Positions 54,480 to 63,392 of a stretch of 64,000 nucleotides of DNA are shown here, in pieces. This DNA is from Fulvivirga ulvae (GTDB lineage: Bacteria > Bacteroidota > Bacteroidia > Cytophagales > Cyclobacteriaceae): assembly GCF_021389975.1 (NCBI RefSeq), contig NZ_CP089981.1, positions 2,009,501 through 2,073,500 of the forward strand, given 5' to 3'. Position 1 is the first letter of the stretch. Each line of letters starts with the position of its first letter. The notes under the pieces were generated by a model. It saw nothing but the letters and a program-made list of their open reading frames with translations, did not search any database and had not been told where the DNA came from. A program made the position numbers and the translations under genes.

Positions 54480-54790
54480 TCAAGCGTTTGAATGTTCTGG
54501 CTGCTTAAATCAGCAGAGGATCCGGTTAAGAGTAGTATTGTAAAGTGATTTCATTATCTTTTTAGTCTAAACTTATGTAAAATTTAGCTTTAGAAAAAAA
54601 TTACACTTCAGGCGAAAAGTATGGTCTGGTTCCCAGAGCAAGACTTCTAAATGGATCGTTTGATAACACTTATTTAACCTATGACAAAAATCAGCTACAG
54701 AAGTGACCTGTTTTTAAACCAATTCTTTGGGAATAACGTCTTTAGAGTATATCTTCGCAGTAGTTTATAATTAATCTAAATAAAGAGTAC
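54480..54790. other. Intergenic stretch before feoA
   Basis: Apart from probable remnants of the frameshifted 5' end of the glycan-binding-domain gene, I see no gene in these ~310 bases. No Fur-box-like palindrome was recognised before feoA. Confidence 0.3.
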
Positions 54791-55015
54791 GTGAATTTAA
54801 GAAGTGTAGCAGATTTAACCCCCGGTGAAAGTGGCATAATCAATGGATTCATGGACGATACCCTTTCTTTAAAACTTCTGGAAATGGGTTGCCTTCCCGG
54901 CCAACCTATAAAATTCAATTTTGCTGCTCCTTTAGGAGACCCAATCTGTGTGAGTGTAGCAGGGTATAACCTTTCTCTGAGGCTGGACGAGGCGATCACT
55001 ATTTCTATTCAATAA
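54791..55015 (+). CDS. feoA: Ferrous iron transport protein A
   Basis: A 74-residue SH3-like FeoA. It starts with GTG at 54791 and shows LRSVADLTPGESGIING, the MGCLPGQPIKFNFAAPLGDP core and YNLSLRLDEA. It binds and supports the FeoB permease. Its stop directly abuts the feoB ATG. Confidence 0.93.
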   Translation: MNLRSVADLTPGESGIINGFMDDTLSLKLLEMGCLPGQPIKFNFAAPLGDPICVSVAGYNLSLRLDEAITISIQ

Positions 55016-57130
55016 ATGTTAAAAAGCGATATCCCAAAAATTGCGCTGGTTGGGAATCCAAATTCCGGTAAGTCTTCCCTTTTTAACCATCTTACCGGCC
55101 TAAACCAAAAAATAGGCAATTTCCCCGGTGTAACCGTCGATAAAAAAACCGGATACTGTAAATTAGATGATCACACTAAAGCTGAAATCATCGATCTTCC
55201 CGGCACTTACAGTATCTACCCTAACTCCACTGACGAGAAGATTGTCTATGATATACTAGGCAATAAAGCGGACCCTCTCCACCCGGATGTGGTTGTGGTT
55301 ATTGTTGATGCTTCCAATTTTAAGCGTAATCTTTTACTTTTTACTCAGATCCATGATCTGAATATCCCATGTGTTCTTGTTCTGAATATGATGGATATCG
55401 TTGAGAAAACGGGGCTTGCTATAGACGCTGATAAACTGTCATCGGAGCTAGGTGTACCGGTAATACCGATGAAGGCAAGAAAAGGGCACGGGATTGATGT
55501 GTTAAAGAAAACTCTGGCAGCAAACGCCCAACAGAATTTTCGACCTATATTTAATGCTCATGATCTTGCTCCGCAAGCTATTGAGGCCATTAAGGAGACT
55601 TTTTCGGTTAAAGACGATTATGTTGCCTACCAGATGCTGCAGCAATATCGGATTAATTCTACGTTGACTGAGAACGAAAAGAACCTTATCATTGATATTG
55701 CTGAAAAGTACCATTTTAATCGGGATGAACTCAGAAGAAAAGAAACTCTGGAAAGGTATGCTGCGATCAATCATTTCATTGATGGTGCAGTAAAGGAAAC
55801 TTTTACTCAACTCCCCAAACGATGGACCCAAACACTGGATAGGGTATTTACACATAAGATATGGGGCTACCTGATCTTTTTATTCATCCTGTTTTTAATA
55901 TTCCAATCCATTTTTGCCTGGGCTACTGTACCCATGGATTTTATTGATCTTACTTTCTCCGAATTAAGTGTTTTCCTAAAATCTCAATTGCCAGAAGGTG
56001 CACTCAACGAACTATTTACCGAAGGTATTATACCTGGTATAGGTGGTATAGTTATTTTTATACCGCAGATAGCCATACTATTTGCTTTTATATCTATTCT
56101 GGAGGAAACCGGCTACATGTCACGCGTCGTTTTTCTTATGGACAAGATCATGAGAAAATTCGGTCTTAATGGCAAAAGTGTGGTACCACTTATTTCAGGG
56201 GTGGCATGTGCTATTCCTGCCATTATGGCCACAAGAACTATTGAAAACTGGAAAGAACGCCTTATTACTATTTTTGTTACTCCTTTGATGAGTTGCTCTG
56301 CCAGGCTCCCGGTTTATACTATTTTAATTGCACTTATTATCCCCGAAAAAACAATTGGTGGCGTGTTCAACCTTCAGGGCCTGGCGCTTATGGGTATGTA
56401 CCTGCTAGGTTTTGTAGCAGCTATTGTATCAGCATTTATAATGAAGCTAATTCTGAAAACCAGGGAGAGAAGCTTTCTGGTAATGGAGCTGCCCACATAC
56501 AAGATGCCCAGATGGAAGAATGTCGGCTTAACCATGTATGAAAAGTCTAAGACCTTTGTTTATGAAGCTGGTAAGATAATACTAGCTGTCTCGATAGTGC
56601 TTTGGGTGCTGGCCTCCTACGGACCTGCTAATAAACTGGAGAGAGCGGAAGAAATTGTAGCCCAAGCATATAGTCAGGAAAACCTGACTGAGGAAGAACT
56701 TGAAAACAAAATTGAATCCTTTAAGCTTGAGAACTCATATGCAGGCATATTTGGCAAAACTATAGAGCCCGTCATTAAGCCTCTCGGATATGATTGGAAA
56801 ATAGGCATTGCGTTAATTACTTCTTTCGCAGCAAGGGAGGTGTTTGTAGGTACCATGGCTACTATATACAGCATTGGCAATGTAGAAGACGAAAGCACCA
56901 TAAAAAGTCGGATGCGCAATGAAATAAACCCCGAAACAGGTAAAAAGCGCTACGATTTTGCCACTGGCCTCTCTCTTTTGGTTTTTTATGCTTTTGCTAT
57001 GCAATGTATGAGTACAATAGCCATAGTCTACCGCGAGACCAAAGGCTGGAAATGGCCAATGATCCAGCTCGGTTATATGACAGCCCTTGCTTATATCTGT
57101 GCACTCGCAATTTATCAGACTTTTTCTTAG
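55016..57130 (+). CDS. feoB: Ferrous iron transport protein B
   Basis: A 704-residue GTP-dependent Fe(II) permease of the inner membrane. The N-terminal G domain has G1 GNPNSGKSSLFN, G2 NFPGVTVDKKTG, G3 DLPGTYSIYP and G4 NMMD. The membrane part has Gate motifs (SGVACAIPAIMATRTI, FVTPLMSCSARLPVYTIL; LITSFAAREVFVGTMATIYS). Length is in the range for Bacteroidota. No FeoC is present. Confidence 0.95.
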   Translation: MLKSDIPKIALVGNPNSGKSSLFNHLTGLNQKIGNFPGVTVDKKTGYCKLDDHTKAEIIDLPGTYSIYPNSTDEKIVYDILGNKADPLHPDVVVVIVDASNFKRNLLLFTQIHDLNIPCVLVLNMMDIVEKTGLAIDADKLSSELGVPVIPMKARKGHGIDVLKKTLAANAQQNFRPIFNAHDLAPQAIEAIKETFSVKDDYVAYQMLQQYRINSTLTENEKNLIIDIAEKYHFNRDELRRKETLERYAAINHFIDGAVKETFTQLPKRWTQTLDRVFTHKIWGYLIFLFILFLIFQSIFAWATVPMDFIDLTFSELSVFLKSQLPEGALNELFTEGIIPGIGGIVIFIPQIAILFAFISILEETGYMSRVVFLMDKIMRKFGLNGKSVVPLISGVACAIPAIMATRTIENWKERLITIFVTPLMSCSARLPVYTILIALIIPEKTIGGVFNLQGLALMGMYLLGFVAAIVSAFIMKLILKTRERSFLVMELPTYKMPRWKNVGLTMYEKSKTFVYEAGKIILAVSIVLWVLASYGPANKLERAEEIVAQAYSQENLTEEELENKIESFKLENSYAGIFGKTIEPVIKPLGYDWKIGIALITSFAAREVFVGTMATIYSIGNVEDESTIKSRMRNEINPETGKKRYDFATGLSLLVFYAFAMQCMSTIAIVYRETKGWKWPMIQLGYMTALAYICALAIYQTFS

Positions 57131-57268
57131 TGACTAAATGGCTATGTTAGCAGGCAGGCGGCCTTTTCACCCGAGAAAATAAGGAACGAAGTAATTATTC
57201 TACTCATACACTGTAAGTTTTTAAGAAGTTATATCACTAGTCTTCTCAGATCTGGATTTGTGAAGAAG

Positions 57269-57276
57269 TATATTTG
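57269..57276 (+). promoter_or_regulatory. -7 element (TATATTTG) upstream of the MutS-like gene
   Basis: This is an exact TAnnTTTG 22 bases before the TTG start. No good -33 element is present at the usual distance. Confidence 0.3.
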
Positions 57277-57298
57277 TATTTATAAAAATTAAAGCGAT

Positions 57299-59089
57299 TT
57301 GAATCCCCTCAATGTTTTCAAAGAAAGAAAGACTCGTTTTGAAAAATCATTCATCGAGTTTAATAGAAATTATAACTCAATAGCCGCTGTCAGAGTCAGC
57401 CTGTTTATTGCTGCCATTGTGCTTGTTGTAGTATTTGCAAATACCCGCGAAGGTATTGGTATAGGAGTTACTCTCGTTACGTTTCCTGTTATTTTCGGAC
57501 TTATTGTAAGAAGACACAACAAAATTGCAGAAAGCCGTGATCTCGCCAGATTTTCAGCCCTGGTGAACCAACAGGAAACTGATCGGCTTGAAAATCGAAT
57601 GAATGATCTTGAGCAGGGTGGGCGGTTCAAAAACAAAAAGCACCCTTACCTTCACGATCTTGATATTTTCGGACACAATTCTATTTATCAACTGATTAGC
57701 CGGGCAGTAACGCCTTCAGGGCAAACACTTGTAGCCAAATGGCTCTCTGAGTCAGCCCGGAAGCAGGACATCATACTCAGACAGGAAGCTGTACAGGAAA
57801 TGGCTTCCATGCTTGATTGGAGACAAGGTTTTCAGGCTTCAGGTATGCAGCATAAGGAAGAAGAAAATAATTTTCATTCCCTGTTAGAATGGATTAATGA
57901 GCCCAACAGGGTTTTGGATAAAGTACTTTACAGAGTTTTGTCCTATTTATTACCCACTATAACCATTGTGCTTATTTTATTTAATATTTATGCAGGATTA
58001 AACATATACTACACAATAGCCGTCCTTGCAATCAATGGTATTATTCTGAAGAAATTTGCAGAATATGTTGAAAACATCACGGAGAAGACATTTAAAAGTC
58101 TGAAGACTCTACTTGCCTATGGAAGGATGATCAGGGTAATTGAAACAGCAAATTTCCAAAGTGAACGGCTTAAGTTCTTACAAAGCGCGTTCGTTCATGC
58201 GGACCACAATGCCTCGGATTCGATATTGAAATTACAAAAGATACTCGATTACCTGCAGGCTCGCTCAAATATGTTTTATCTTTTCTTCAATTTCGGCCTT
58301 CTGTTTGACCTTCACCTGGTATTCAAAGCAGAGAAATGGAAGAAACAGCAAAAAACTGATGTCAGCCAGTGGTTTGATCATATCGGAGAGTTTGAAGCTA
58401 TTAGCAGCCTGGCTGGGTTTGCCTACGCTAATCCGCAATATTGCATGCCAGGAATCAGCGAAACTGATTATGCACTTGAGGCAGAGGAAATGGGTCATCC
58501 GCTCATCCCGGAAAACGAAAGGGTTTCCAATACCATCAAAATGCGGGGTAAGGGTACCGTCAATATTATAACCGGATCGAACATGTCAGGTAAAAGCACT
58601 TTTTTACGAACGGTGGGGATCAATATAGCTCTGGCCCTGGCCGGTGGGCCGGTTTGTGCCAAATCTTTTACTGTATCGCGGCTTCAGGTATTTACCAGTA
58701 TGCGTACTGAGGATAACCTGGAGGAACATGTGTCTTCTTTCTATGCTGAGTTGCGCAGGATAAGAATGCTCCTCGACATACTCGAAAAAAATGAAATTCC
58801 AGTACTGTACATGCTCGATGAAATACTAAAAGGTACCAATTCCAAAGATCGCCATGCGGGAGCCGCAGCACTCATCCGGCAGATTTCGGACACTGACTCT
58901 ATGGGTTTCGTTTCTACTCATGACCTTGAGCTTGGCCTGTTGACCAATGAACTTGCAAACCTAAAAAACTACAGCTTTAACAGCATCGTGGAAGGAGATG
59001 AGATTATTTTCAATTACACCCTCGAAGAAGGTATATGCCATAGTTTCAATGCCAGTAAGCTGATGGAGAAGATCGGTATAAAGATGTAA
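57299..59089 (+). CDS. Membrane-anchored MutS-like ATPase
   Basis: A 596-residue protein with a MutS-type ATPase at the C-terminus. It starts at TTG 57299. Two pairs of membrane helices are seen (around 32-70 and 212-250). The MutS core has a lever-like helical part and then Walker A ITGSNMSGKSTFLRTVG, the DNLEEHVSSFYAELRRI segment, Walker B VLYMLDEILKGTNSKD and STHDLELG. It lacks the mismatch-recognition domain, so it is not a mismatch repair protein proper. Such membrane MutS-like proteins are frequent in Bacteroidota with unknown function. Confidence 0.87.
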   Translation: MNPLNVFKERKTRFEKSFIEFNRNYNSIAAVRVSLFIAAIVLVVVFANTREGIGIGVTLVTFPVIFGLIVRRHNKIAESRDLARFSALVNQQETDRLENRMNDLEQGGRFKNKKHPYLHDLDIFGHNSIYQLISRAVTPSGQTLVAKWLSESARKQDIILRQEAVQEMASMLDWRQGFQASGMQHKEEENNFHSLLEWINEPNRVLDKVLYRVLSYLLPTITIVLILFNIYAGLNIYYTIAVLAINGIILKKFAEYVENITEKTFKSLKTLLAYGRMIRVIETANFQSERLKFLQSAFVHADHNASDSILKLQKILDYLQARSNMFYLFFNFGLLFDLHLVFKAEKWKKQQKTDVSQWFDHIGEFEAISSLAGFAYANPQYCMPGISETDYALEAEEMGHPLIPENERVSNTIKMRGKGTVNIITGSNMSGKSTFLRTVGINIALALAGGPVCAKSFTVSRLQVFTSMRTEDNLEEHVSSFYAELRRIRMLLDILEKNEIPVLYMLDEILKGTNSKDRHAGAAALIRQISDTDSMGFVSTHDLELGLLTNELANLKNYSFNSIVEGDEIIFNYTLEEGICHSFNASKLMEKIGIKM

Positions 59090-59131
59090 ATACTACCAAA
59101 AGCTAGAACCTTAAAATCAAAGGTTTGAAGA

Positions 59132-59159
59132 GATCAAATATTACCTAAGATATTTGATC
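59132..59159. terminator. 10-bp hairpin between convergent genes
   Basis: GATCAAATAT (59132-59141) and ATATTTGATC (59150-59159) form a perfect stem with an 8-base loop. On the plus strand it is followed by ATAACATTTTTTC. It overlaps the last codons of the convergent gene and may terminate the MutS-like gene. Confidence 0.45.
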
Positions 59160-60080
59160 ATAACATTTTTTCAAAAATTCTTTTTCTGTTGTGTCATTGG
59201 CACCCTTAGACTTCCTTAATTTAATTGCAACCTCATATGTTCCTACGTATAACAAACTTCTCCTATATGACTTTAATTCTTCCTGATAGGAAAATGTTTC
59301 TTCCTTCCCATCGATTTCATAGACACCCCACATGTTATCATCATAGGTCTCATTTCGAAAATCATTCACAAATAGCAATTCTCTATCTTCTTTGATTTTC
59401 TTATTATAAAAGTGAAGCAGAGGAGGTACTCCAACCCTGACCACTCGTATATCATTTTCAATACAGCCTCCATATTTAAAACCTATTACACCATTAGATG
59501 GAACATTAACCACAATAGAACTGTCCCCTTCAATGACTTCTCCACAGGGCACATTATAAATAAGAGATATCATTCCTTCATAATTCCTCGGAAGAACAAT
59601 TGCTTTTTCCTTATTTTCATAGTATTGATTAAAATAGCTTGAAAGAAACTGGTGTTCTACTTTTTTATAAAGGGCTTCCTTTTGCGCACCTTCAATGAGT
59701 TTCAAATTTAGTGGCTCCCAATCATTATATTTCAACTCCTTTTTGACTTCTCTTTCAATAAGTAATATCCACATATACATTAACTTGTCCAAATCAGCCA
59801 AAAAAGGTGATTTAAGTATATAGGACCTCATGTCCAAACCTCTAAATTCATGTTTATATCTTTCCTTACCGGTTTGAACATCAATTATAGACAGAGGATA
59901 GTCTGTCTTTGATAACCTAAAAAAATCTCCATCAAAACGGTAAAGACCATACGCCTCAAATAAAAGCTCCTCGGATTGGATCTGTTCTTTATGGTTTAAA
60001 TAAAATTCAATAAGGTAATATAAATCTTCAAACTTACGAGATGTCTTGATAGGCTTATAAATAGCCTGACTATTTAATCT
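59145..60080 (-). pseudogene. C-terminal part of a gene interrupted by an in-frame TAA
   Basis: These 311 codons follow, in the same frame, the TAA (60081-60083) that ends the 103-residue reading frame at 60081-60392. They contain no stop and no ATG for the first ~85 codons, yet read as protein throughout (IKTSRKFEDLYYLIEFYLNH, LLFEAYGLYRFDGDFFRL, SIIDVQTGKERYKHEFRG). The first possible starts are TTG at 59835-59837 and ATG at 59829-59831. I do not recognise the domain; it is rich in Lys/Glu and aromatic residues with beta strands (VVNVPSNGVIGFKYGG). Together the two parts would make a secreted protein of ~414 residues. Confidence 0.7.
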
Positions 60081-60392
60081 TTAGATAAAGATGTTATCGT
60101 TAGACTTCCATAATAGAAAGGCATACTTATGCTCATCGGTACCATCCTCATTAATCATCCCTGCAGGAAATGAGTTATCTGTTTTATAAAAAAGTAATAC
60201 AGTATCAATACCAGAACTTAATAATGCTTCTCTCAAACTATCAGCTGCTTGATAAGCAGAGATATGAGAAATAGGAATATCCTTATCCCTTTGTTGTATC
60301 AACATCTCCTTGATTTCAATTAATGTTTGCGAATAGCTACAGTAACTGGATATTAGAATTAAGGCCAAAAAAGAAATAAAAGGAAGTCTCAT
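60081..60392 (-). CDS. N-terminal part of the interrupted secreted protein
   Basis: A 103-residue reading frame with a signal peptide (MRLPFISFLALILISSYCSY, cleaved near SYSQ) and a mature part (LIEIKEMLIQQRDKDIPISH, AADSLREALLSSGIDTVLLF, EDGTDEHKYAFLLWKSND). It ends at TAA 60081-60083, after which the same frame runs on to 59145. A one-base change such as CAA or AAA to TAA would explain it. On its own it would be a short secreted protein of unknown function. Confidence 0.7.
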   Translation of the reverse strand: MRLPFISFLALILISSYCSYSQTLIEIKEMLIQQRDKDIPISHISAYQAADSLREALLSSGIDTVLLFYKTDNSFPAGMINEDGTDEHKYAFLLWKSNDNIFI

Positions 60393-60602
60393 TACATATG
60401 TTTATTACTAATAATTTACAATGTAACTAGGAACTCGCATAAATAAAACTAGTACAAGCGGGGGTCACCTCAGCAAAAATTAGTTATGATGTCCATACTG
60501 CGTTGGCTAAGTCCATTATGTCTGCTTCCATAGCAAACATAAGATTACTCCTACACCGACTACATTAAATTTAGGGTTGTTTCGGTTCTCCATTCCCCTG
60601 TT
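60393..60602. other. Intergenic stretch with possible coding remnant
   Basis: On the minus strand, near 60600-60480, two frames look protein-like in turn (ENRNNPKFNVVGVGV, then FAMEADIMDLANAVWTS) but neither forms a complete gene. It may be a decayed gene; the evidence is slight. Confidence 0.25.
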
Positions 60603-60908
60603 TCAATTCTCTGGAATGTTGACAGGGTCCTTGAGCACCATTAGCTGTACAATTTCCCGGTATCGCTTCAGGCGCTCTACCTGTCCGTGAAGAGAATAGT
60701 ATAAGTATGCGAACTCTCGCTCGTATTCATCAATAAATTGGCTTTTCTTCATCAGTTCAAGGAGTTCCTTTTCATAGATGATGTAGGCAAACTCCATGTT
60801 GTCCTGTTCGTAATGCACGATCAGATCACCGGCACTGGCAATCAGATTATCCAGGCCATTCAGAAGTTCCCTATATTTTCCTTTAGACATTTCCCACGAT
60901 GTACTCAT
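60603..60908 (-). CDS. Small helical protein (101 aa)
   Basis: A 101-residue soluble protein made almost wholly of charged helices: GKYRELLNGLDNLIASAGDL, FAYIIYEKELLELMKKSQFI, YYSLHGQVERLKRYREIVQL. It has no signal or known domain. It is upstream of, and on the opposite strand to, the XRE gene of module 2, about 590 bases away. Any link to that module is speculative. Confidence 0.6.
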   Translation of the reverse strand: MSTSWEMSKGKYRELLNGLDNLIASAGDLIVHYEQDNMEFAYIIYEKELLELMKKSQFIDEYEREFAYLYYSLHGQVERLKRYREIVQLMVLKDPVNIPEN

Positions 60909-61450
60909 ATTTTATATTCTTAAAGTTAAACAGGCCCTGGTGAGCCCTTGACTTGGTGGTTGAACCCAAGCGGATGTAAACAAATGTTATGGTGGGGCGC
61001 TCCTGATAGTCATCGCGGGAAGGTGCCTTCACACCTTCCTTTGATGATAATCAACCTAAACCCAATCGGCGGGTATCTTAAATGGCTCAGGTATTTTCAA
61101 ATCACAAATTCATATTCGATATATAGTGTATAAATAAACGATATTTCGAATAAAAAGTCAACAGTAAATAAGAATTAATTTTTAGTCTTACTTTAGCTAA
61201 GCCGCCTTACCCGCCAATCTGTCCGTTTTATCAGAAGTCTCTATGGATTTTAACAAGTCAATGATCTAATTTTCACTAACATGCTTGCTGCCTTTTATAT
61301 ACTTCCCCTGAAACAGCTTTTAAACCGATTAGATAAAATTTGCATAAATCATAAGCTCCGAATTCTTATGTTTCATTATATTTAAAAAATATGAGGTGGT
61401 ATGGGTGCTTAACTATTGTCTGAAAGCATATTTGACAATCAGGGAAAGTT
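60909..61450. other. Long intergenic region upstream of module 2
   Basis: No convincing gene is seen. A perfect 8-bp hairpin GGAAGGTG (61018-61025) / CACCTTCC (61032-61039) with a 6-base loop lies in a locally GC-richer patch. It is followed by a short T-run and could be a weak terminator. The rest is AT-rich, including an imperfect palindrome around ATTCGATAT...ATATTTCGAAT (~61105-61145). Confidence 0.35.
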
Positions 61451-61480
61451 TTTGATACAACCTCATCATTATTATATTTG
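61451..61480 (+). promoter_or_regulatory. Bacteroidota-type promoter of XRE gene 2
   Basis: TTTG (61451-61454), an 18-base spacer and TATATTTG (61473-61480) match both consensus elements exactly. The TTG start codon at 61501 would leave a leader of about 14 bases. It is the best promoter in the window. Confidence 0.7.
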
Positions 61481-61500
61481 CCCCATAAACAAGTTTTCCA

Positions 61501-61935
61501 TTGGCATACACTGGTAATAAGATAGCTCACTTTCGAAAAAAGAACGGACTTACTCAAGAGGACATCCGTCAGGAAGTATACAAACAGACAGGTAAAAAAT
61601 TCAGACAAGGCACCATCTCTTCGTGGGAAAATGGGAAAACAGCACCAGATATGGATATCCTTAGCGTGCTGGCTTCTATTTTGCGCGTAAGCGTAGATGA
61701 TCTGTATGATAGGCCCGGACCTGAAATTGAAGATATAATGACGGCCGACCTGATCAGGTTTAAAGATGGGCTTGCCGAGGCACAGGGCCTTTTCGCTCAA
61801 CAGAATGCCAAAGAAGCGTACCAGCATATGGAAGCATTGTGCATTGAAATGCTCAAAAAGATGAATACCATCTCCGGCTCCTATGAAAAAGTACAGGCTC
61901 AGCTTAGAGCAGTGCGGGAAATTACCAGAATGTAA
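61501..61935 (+). CDS. XRE-family regulator, module 2
   Basis: A 144-residue DNA-binding protein starting at TTG 61501. The helix-turn-helix (TGNKIAHFRKKNGLTQEDI, FRQGTISSWENGKTAPDMDI, SVLASILRVSVDDLY) has the same extended spacing as its paralog at 6989-7474. The C-terminal ~70 residues are helical (GLAEAQGLFAQQNAKEAYQH, CIEMLKKMNTISGSYEKVQA) and may oligomerise or contact a partner. It converges on the TPR gene with only 10 bases between stops. A consensus promoter precedes it. Confidence 0.83.
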   Translation: MAYTGNKIAHFRKKNGLTQEDIRQEVYKQTGKKFRQGTISSWENGKTAPDMDILSVLASILRVSVDDLYDRPGPEIEDIMTADLIRFKDGLAEAQGLFAQQNAKEAYQHMEALCIEMLKKMNTISGSYEKVQAQLRAVREITRM

Positions 61936-61945
61936 CACCACTGCT

Positions 61946-63283
61946 TTACCATTCAAGAACTTGCCTGATCTTGTATATTTTGCGACTGGTAGTAAACAGA
62001 ATAGCTCCTGTTATTACCACAAGCGCAAAAAGCACTATTACAGCATAGCCGTAGCGTGAGTTCAATTGTATTTCAGCAGTTTTCTGCTTCTTTTCATTGT
62101 CAAGTTCCACAGACAGGCCCAACGCAGCCTGTAGCGCCTTGAAATTCGTTTTATCTACCATTTCTTCTTCAAGTAAATCCTGCATGGCATCAAGTAACAA
62201 CACATTTTCATACTGTTCAATATTCACTGGCTTGCCTGCTTTGCGCAATGCCACATATGATTGCCGAATGAGTCGTAAAGACTCCTGTAAGTGCTCATTA
62301 ATAACATCTTTATCTGCCTCCTCTATGGCATGTTCCAGGTATTGAACACCTTGCTCATGGTCTCCCTGTAGTTGGTACAGTCGCCCTAAGATATTAAGCA
62401 ACCCGGCAATTCTCTGACTATTTTCCATTTGATTCGATAAAGTCATGGCTCTGCCTAGCCATTTCCCCGCCTCTTTATACAATCCCTGCTCCATATATAC
62501 TTCTCCTATATTGGCAAAACCTATAGCTTGCTGTTCTTCTTGAGCCACATCTGTATATCTGAGTGACTTCAGGTAATTATCTACGGCTTCCGGGTAATGC
62601 TTGGCGTGATAATACATGGTGCCCATCTGGTTGTAGATACGATTGAGATAGTAGAGCTTATTTTCAGTTAATTCATTTGCCAATGTCAATGCAGATTCGA
62701 AATAGAGCCTGGCAGAATCATACTTCGGTTGGGAGGTAGCAAAATAACAAAGACCCAGGTTCAGATCCGCAATCAGCTGGTTTTTTGTTTCATTTAAAGC
62801 ATAATGAATCGCGCCAGTCCTTTGATAGAATTTTTTCGCATATTCATAATTTCCGGTTTCAACAAAAACACTTCCTATATTATCTAAAACCACCGCAATT
62901 CGTAGAGTATCTTTAATCTTCTCAAGATGACCTATGGCTTCCAGGTAAAGATCTATGGCCTTGATATAGTCACGTTGACCTTTTTTAATTAATCCCATGT
63001 TGTAGCAGGACTTGCCTGCAACAAGATAATCTCCTGTTCTTACTGCCAACTGCCTTTGCAGGGCCAGATAATGATATGCCGCCGTCATATCCAAAACCTT
63101 ATTATGTGCCTTGTAGAGCGCATTATAAATACTCAACTTAGACACATCATTGGACTCATTCACCAGTAATGCTTCCAGTTGCTTAATGTCCTCTGGCAAA
63201 GTCGGGGTGGAAGGTTCGGCTATTTCAGAGTTACAGGCTACAAACAGCAATACTGTCACTATTGTTGTAAAGACATACTTCAT
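61946..63283 (-). CDS. TPR lipoprotein with C-terminal membrane span, module 2
   Basis: A 445-residue protein. The ATG at 63281-63283 gives a lipoprotein signal (MKYVFTTIVTVLLFVAC, Cys17); the frame is open to 63313. Eight or so TPR units follow (SCYNMGLIKKGQRDYIKAID, VLDNIGSVFVETGNYEYAKK, GFANIGEVYMEQGLYKEAGK, GLLNILGRLYQLQGDHEQGV). A helical linker (VELDNEKKQKTAEIQLNSRY) leads to one membrane span (GYAVIVLFALVVITGAILF) and a short tail TTSRKIYKIRQVLEW. The tail shares (S/A)RKIYK(I/V) with the module 1 TPR protein. The N-terminal lipid anchor and the C-terminal span would hold the TPR domain outside the inner membrane. A receptor-like role is inferred. Confidence 0.83.
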   Translation of the reverse strand: MKYVFTTIVTVLLFVACNSEIAEPSTPTLPEDIKQLEALLVNESNDVSKLSIYNALYKAHNKVLDMTAAYHYLALQRQLAVRTGDYLVAGKSCYNMGLIKKGQRDYIKAIDLYLEAIGHLEKIKDTLRIAVVLDNIGSVFVETGNYEYAKKFYQRTGAIHYALNETKNQLIADLNLGLCYFATSQPKYDSARLYFESALTLANELTENKLYYLNRIYNQMGTMYYHAKHYPEAVDNYLKSLRYTDVAQEEQQAIGFANIGEVYMEQGLYKEAGKWLGRAMTLSNQMENSQRIAGLLNILGRLYQLQGDHEQGVQYLEHAIEEADKDVINEHLQESLRLIRQSYVALRKAGKPVNIEQYENVLLLDAMQDLLEEEMVDKTNFKALQAALGLSVELDNEKKQKTAEIQLNSRYGYAVIVLFALVVITGAILFTTSRKIYKIRQVLEW

Positions 63284-63392
63284 ATCCAGGTGGTTGTTTA
63301 AATAGTCACCCAAATAGAAACTTTAATAAACACCTTTACAAACACATTATAGCCGATACCTTACATAGTTAAATTATCTCGTAGATTGCCTC

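Noticed and set aside
60948..61133. A 61-codon plus-strand frame (MTWWLNPSGCKQ...)
   Set aside because: No recognisable family, signal or promoter, and it contains a perfect hairpin at 61018-61039; it was treated as intergenic.
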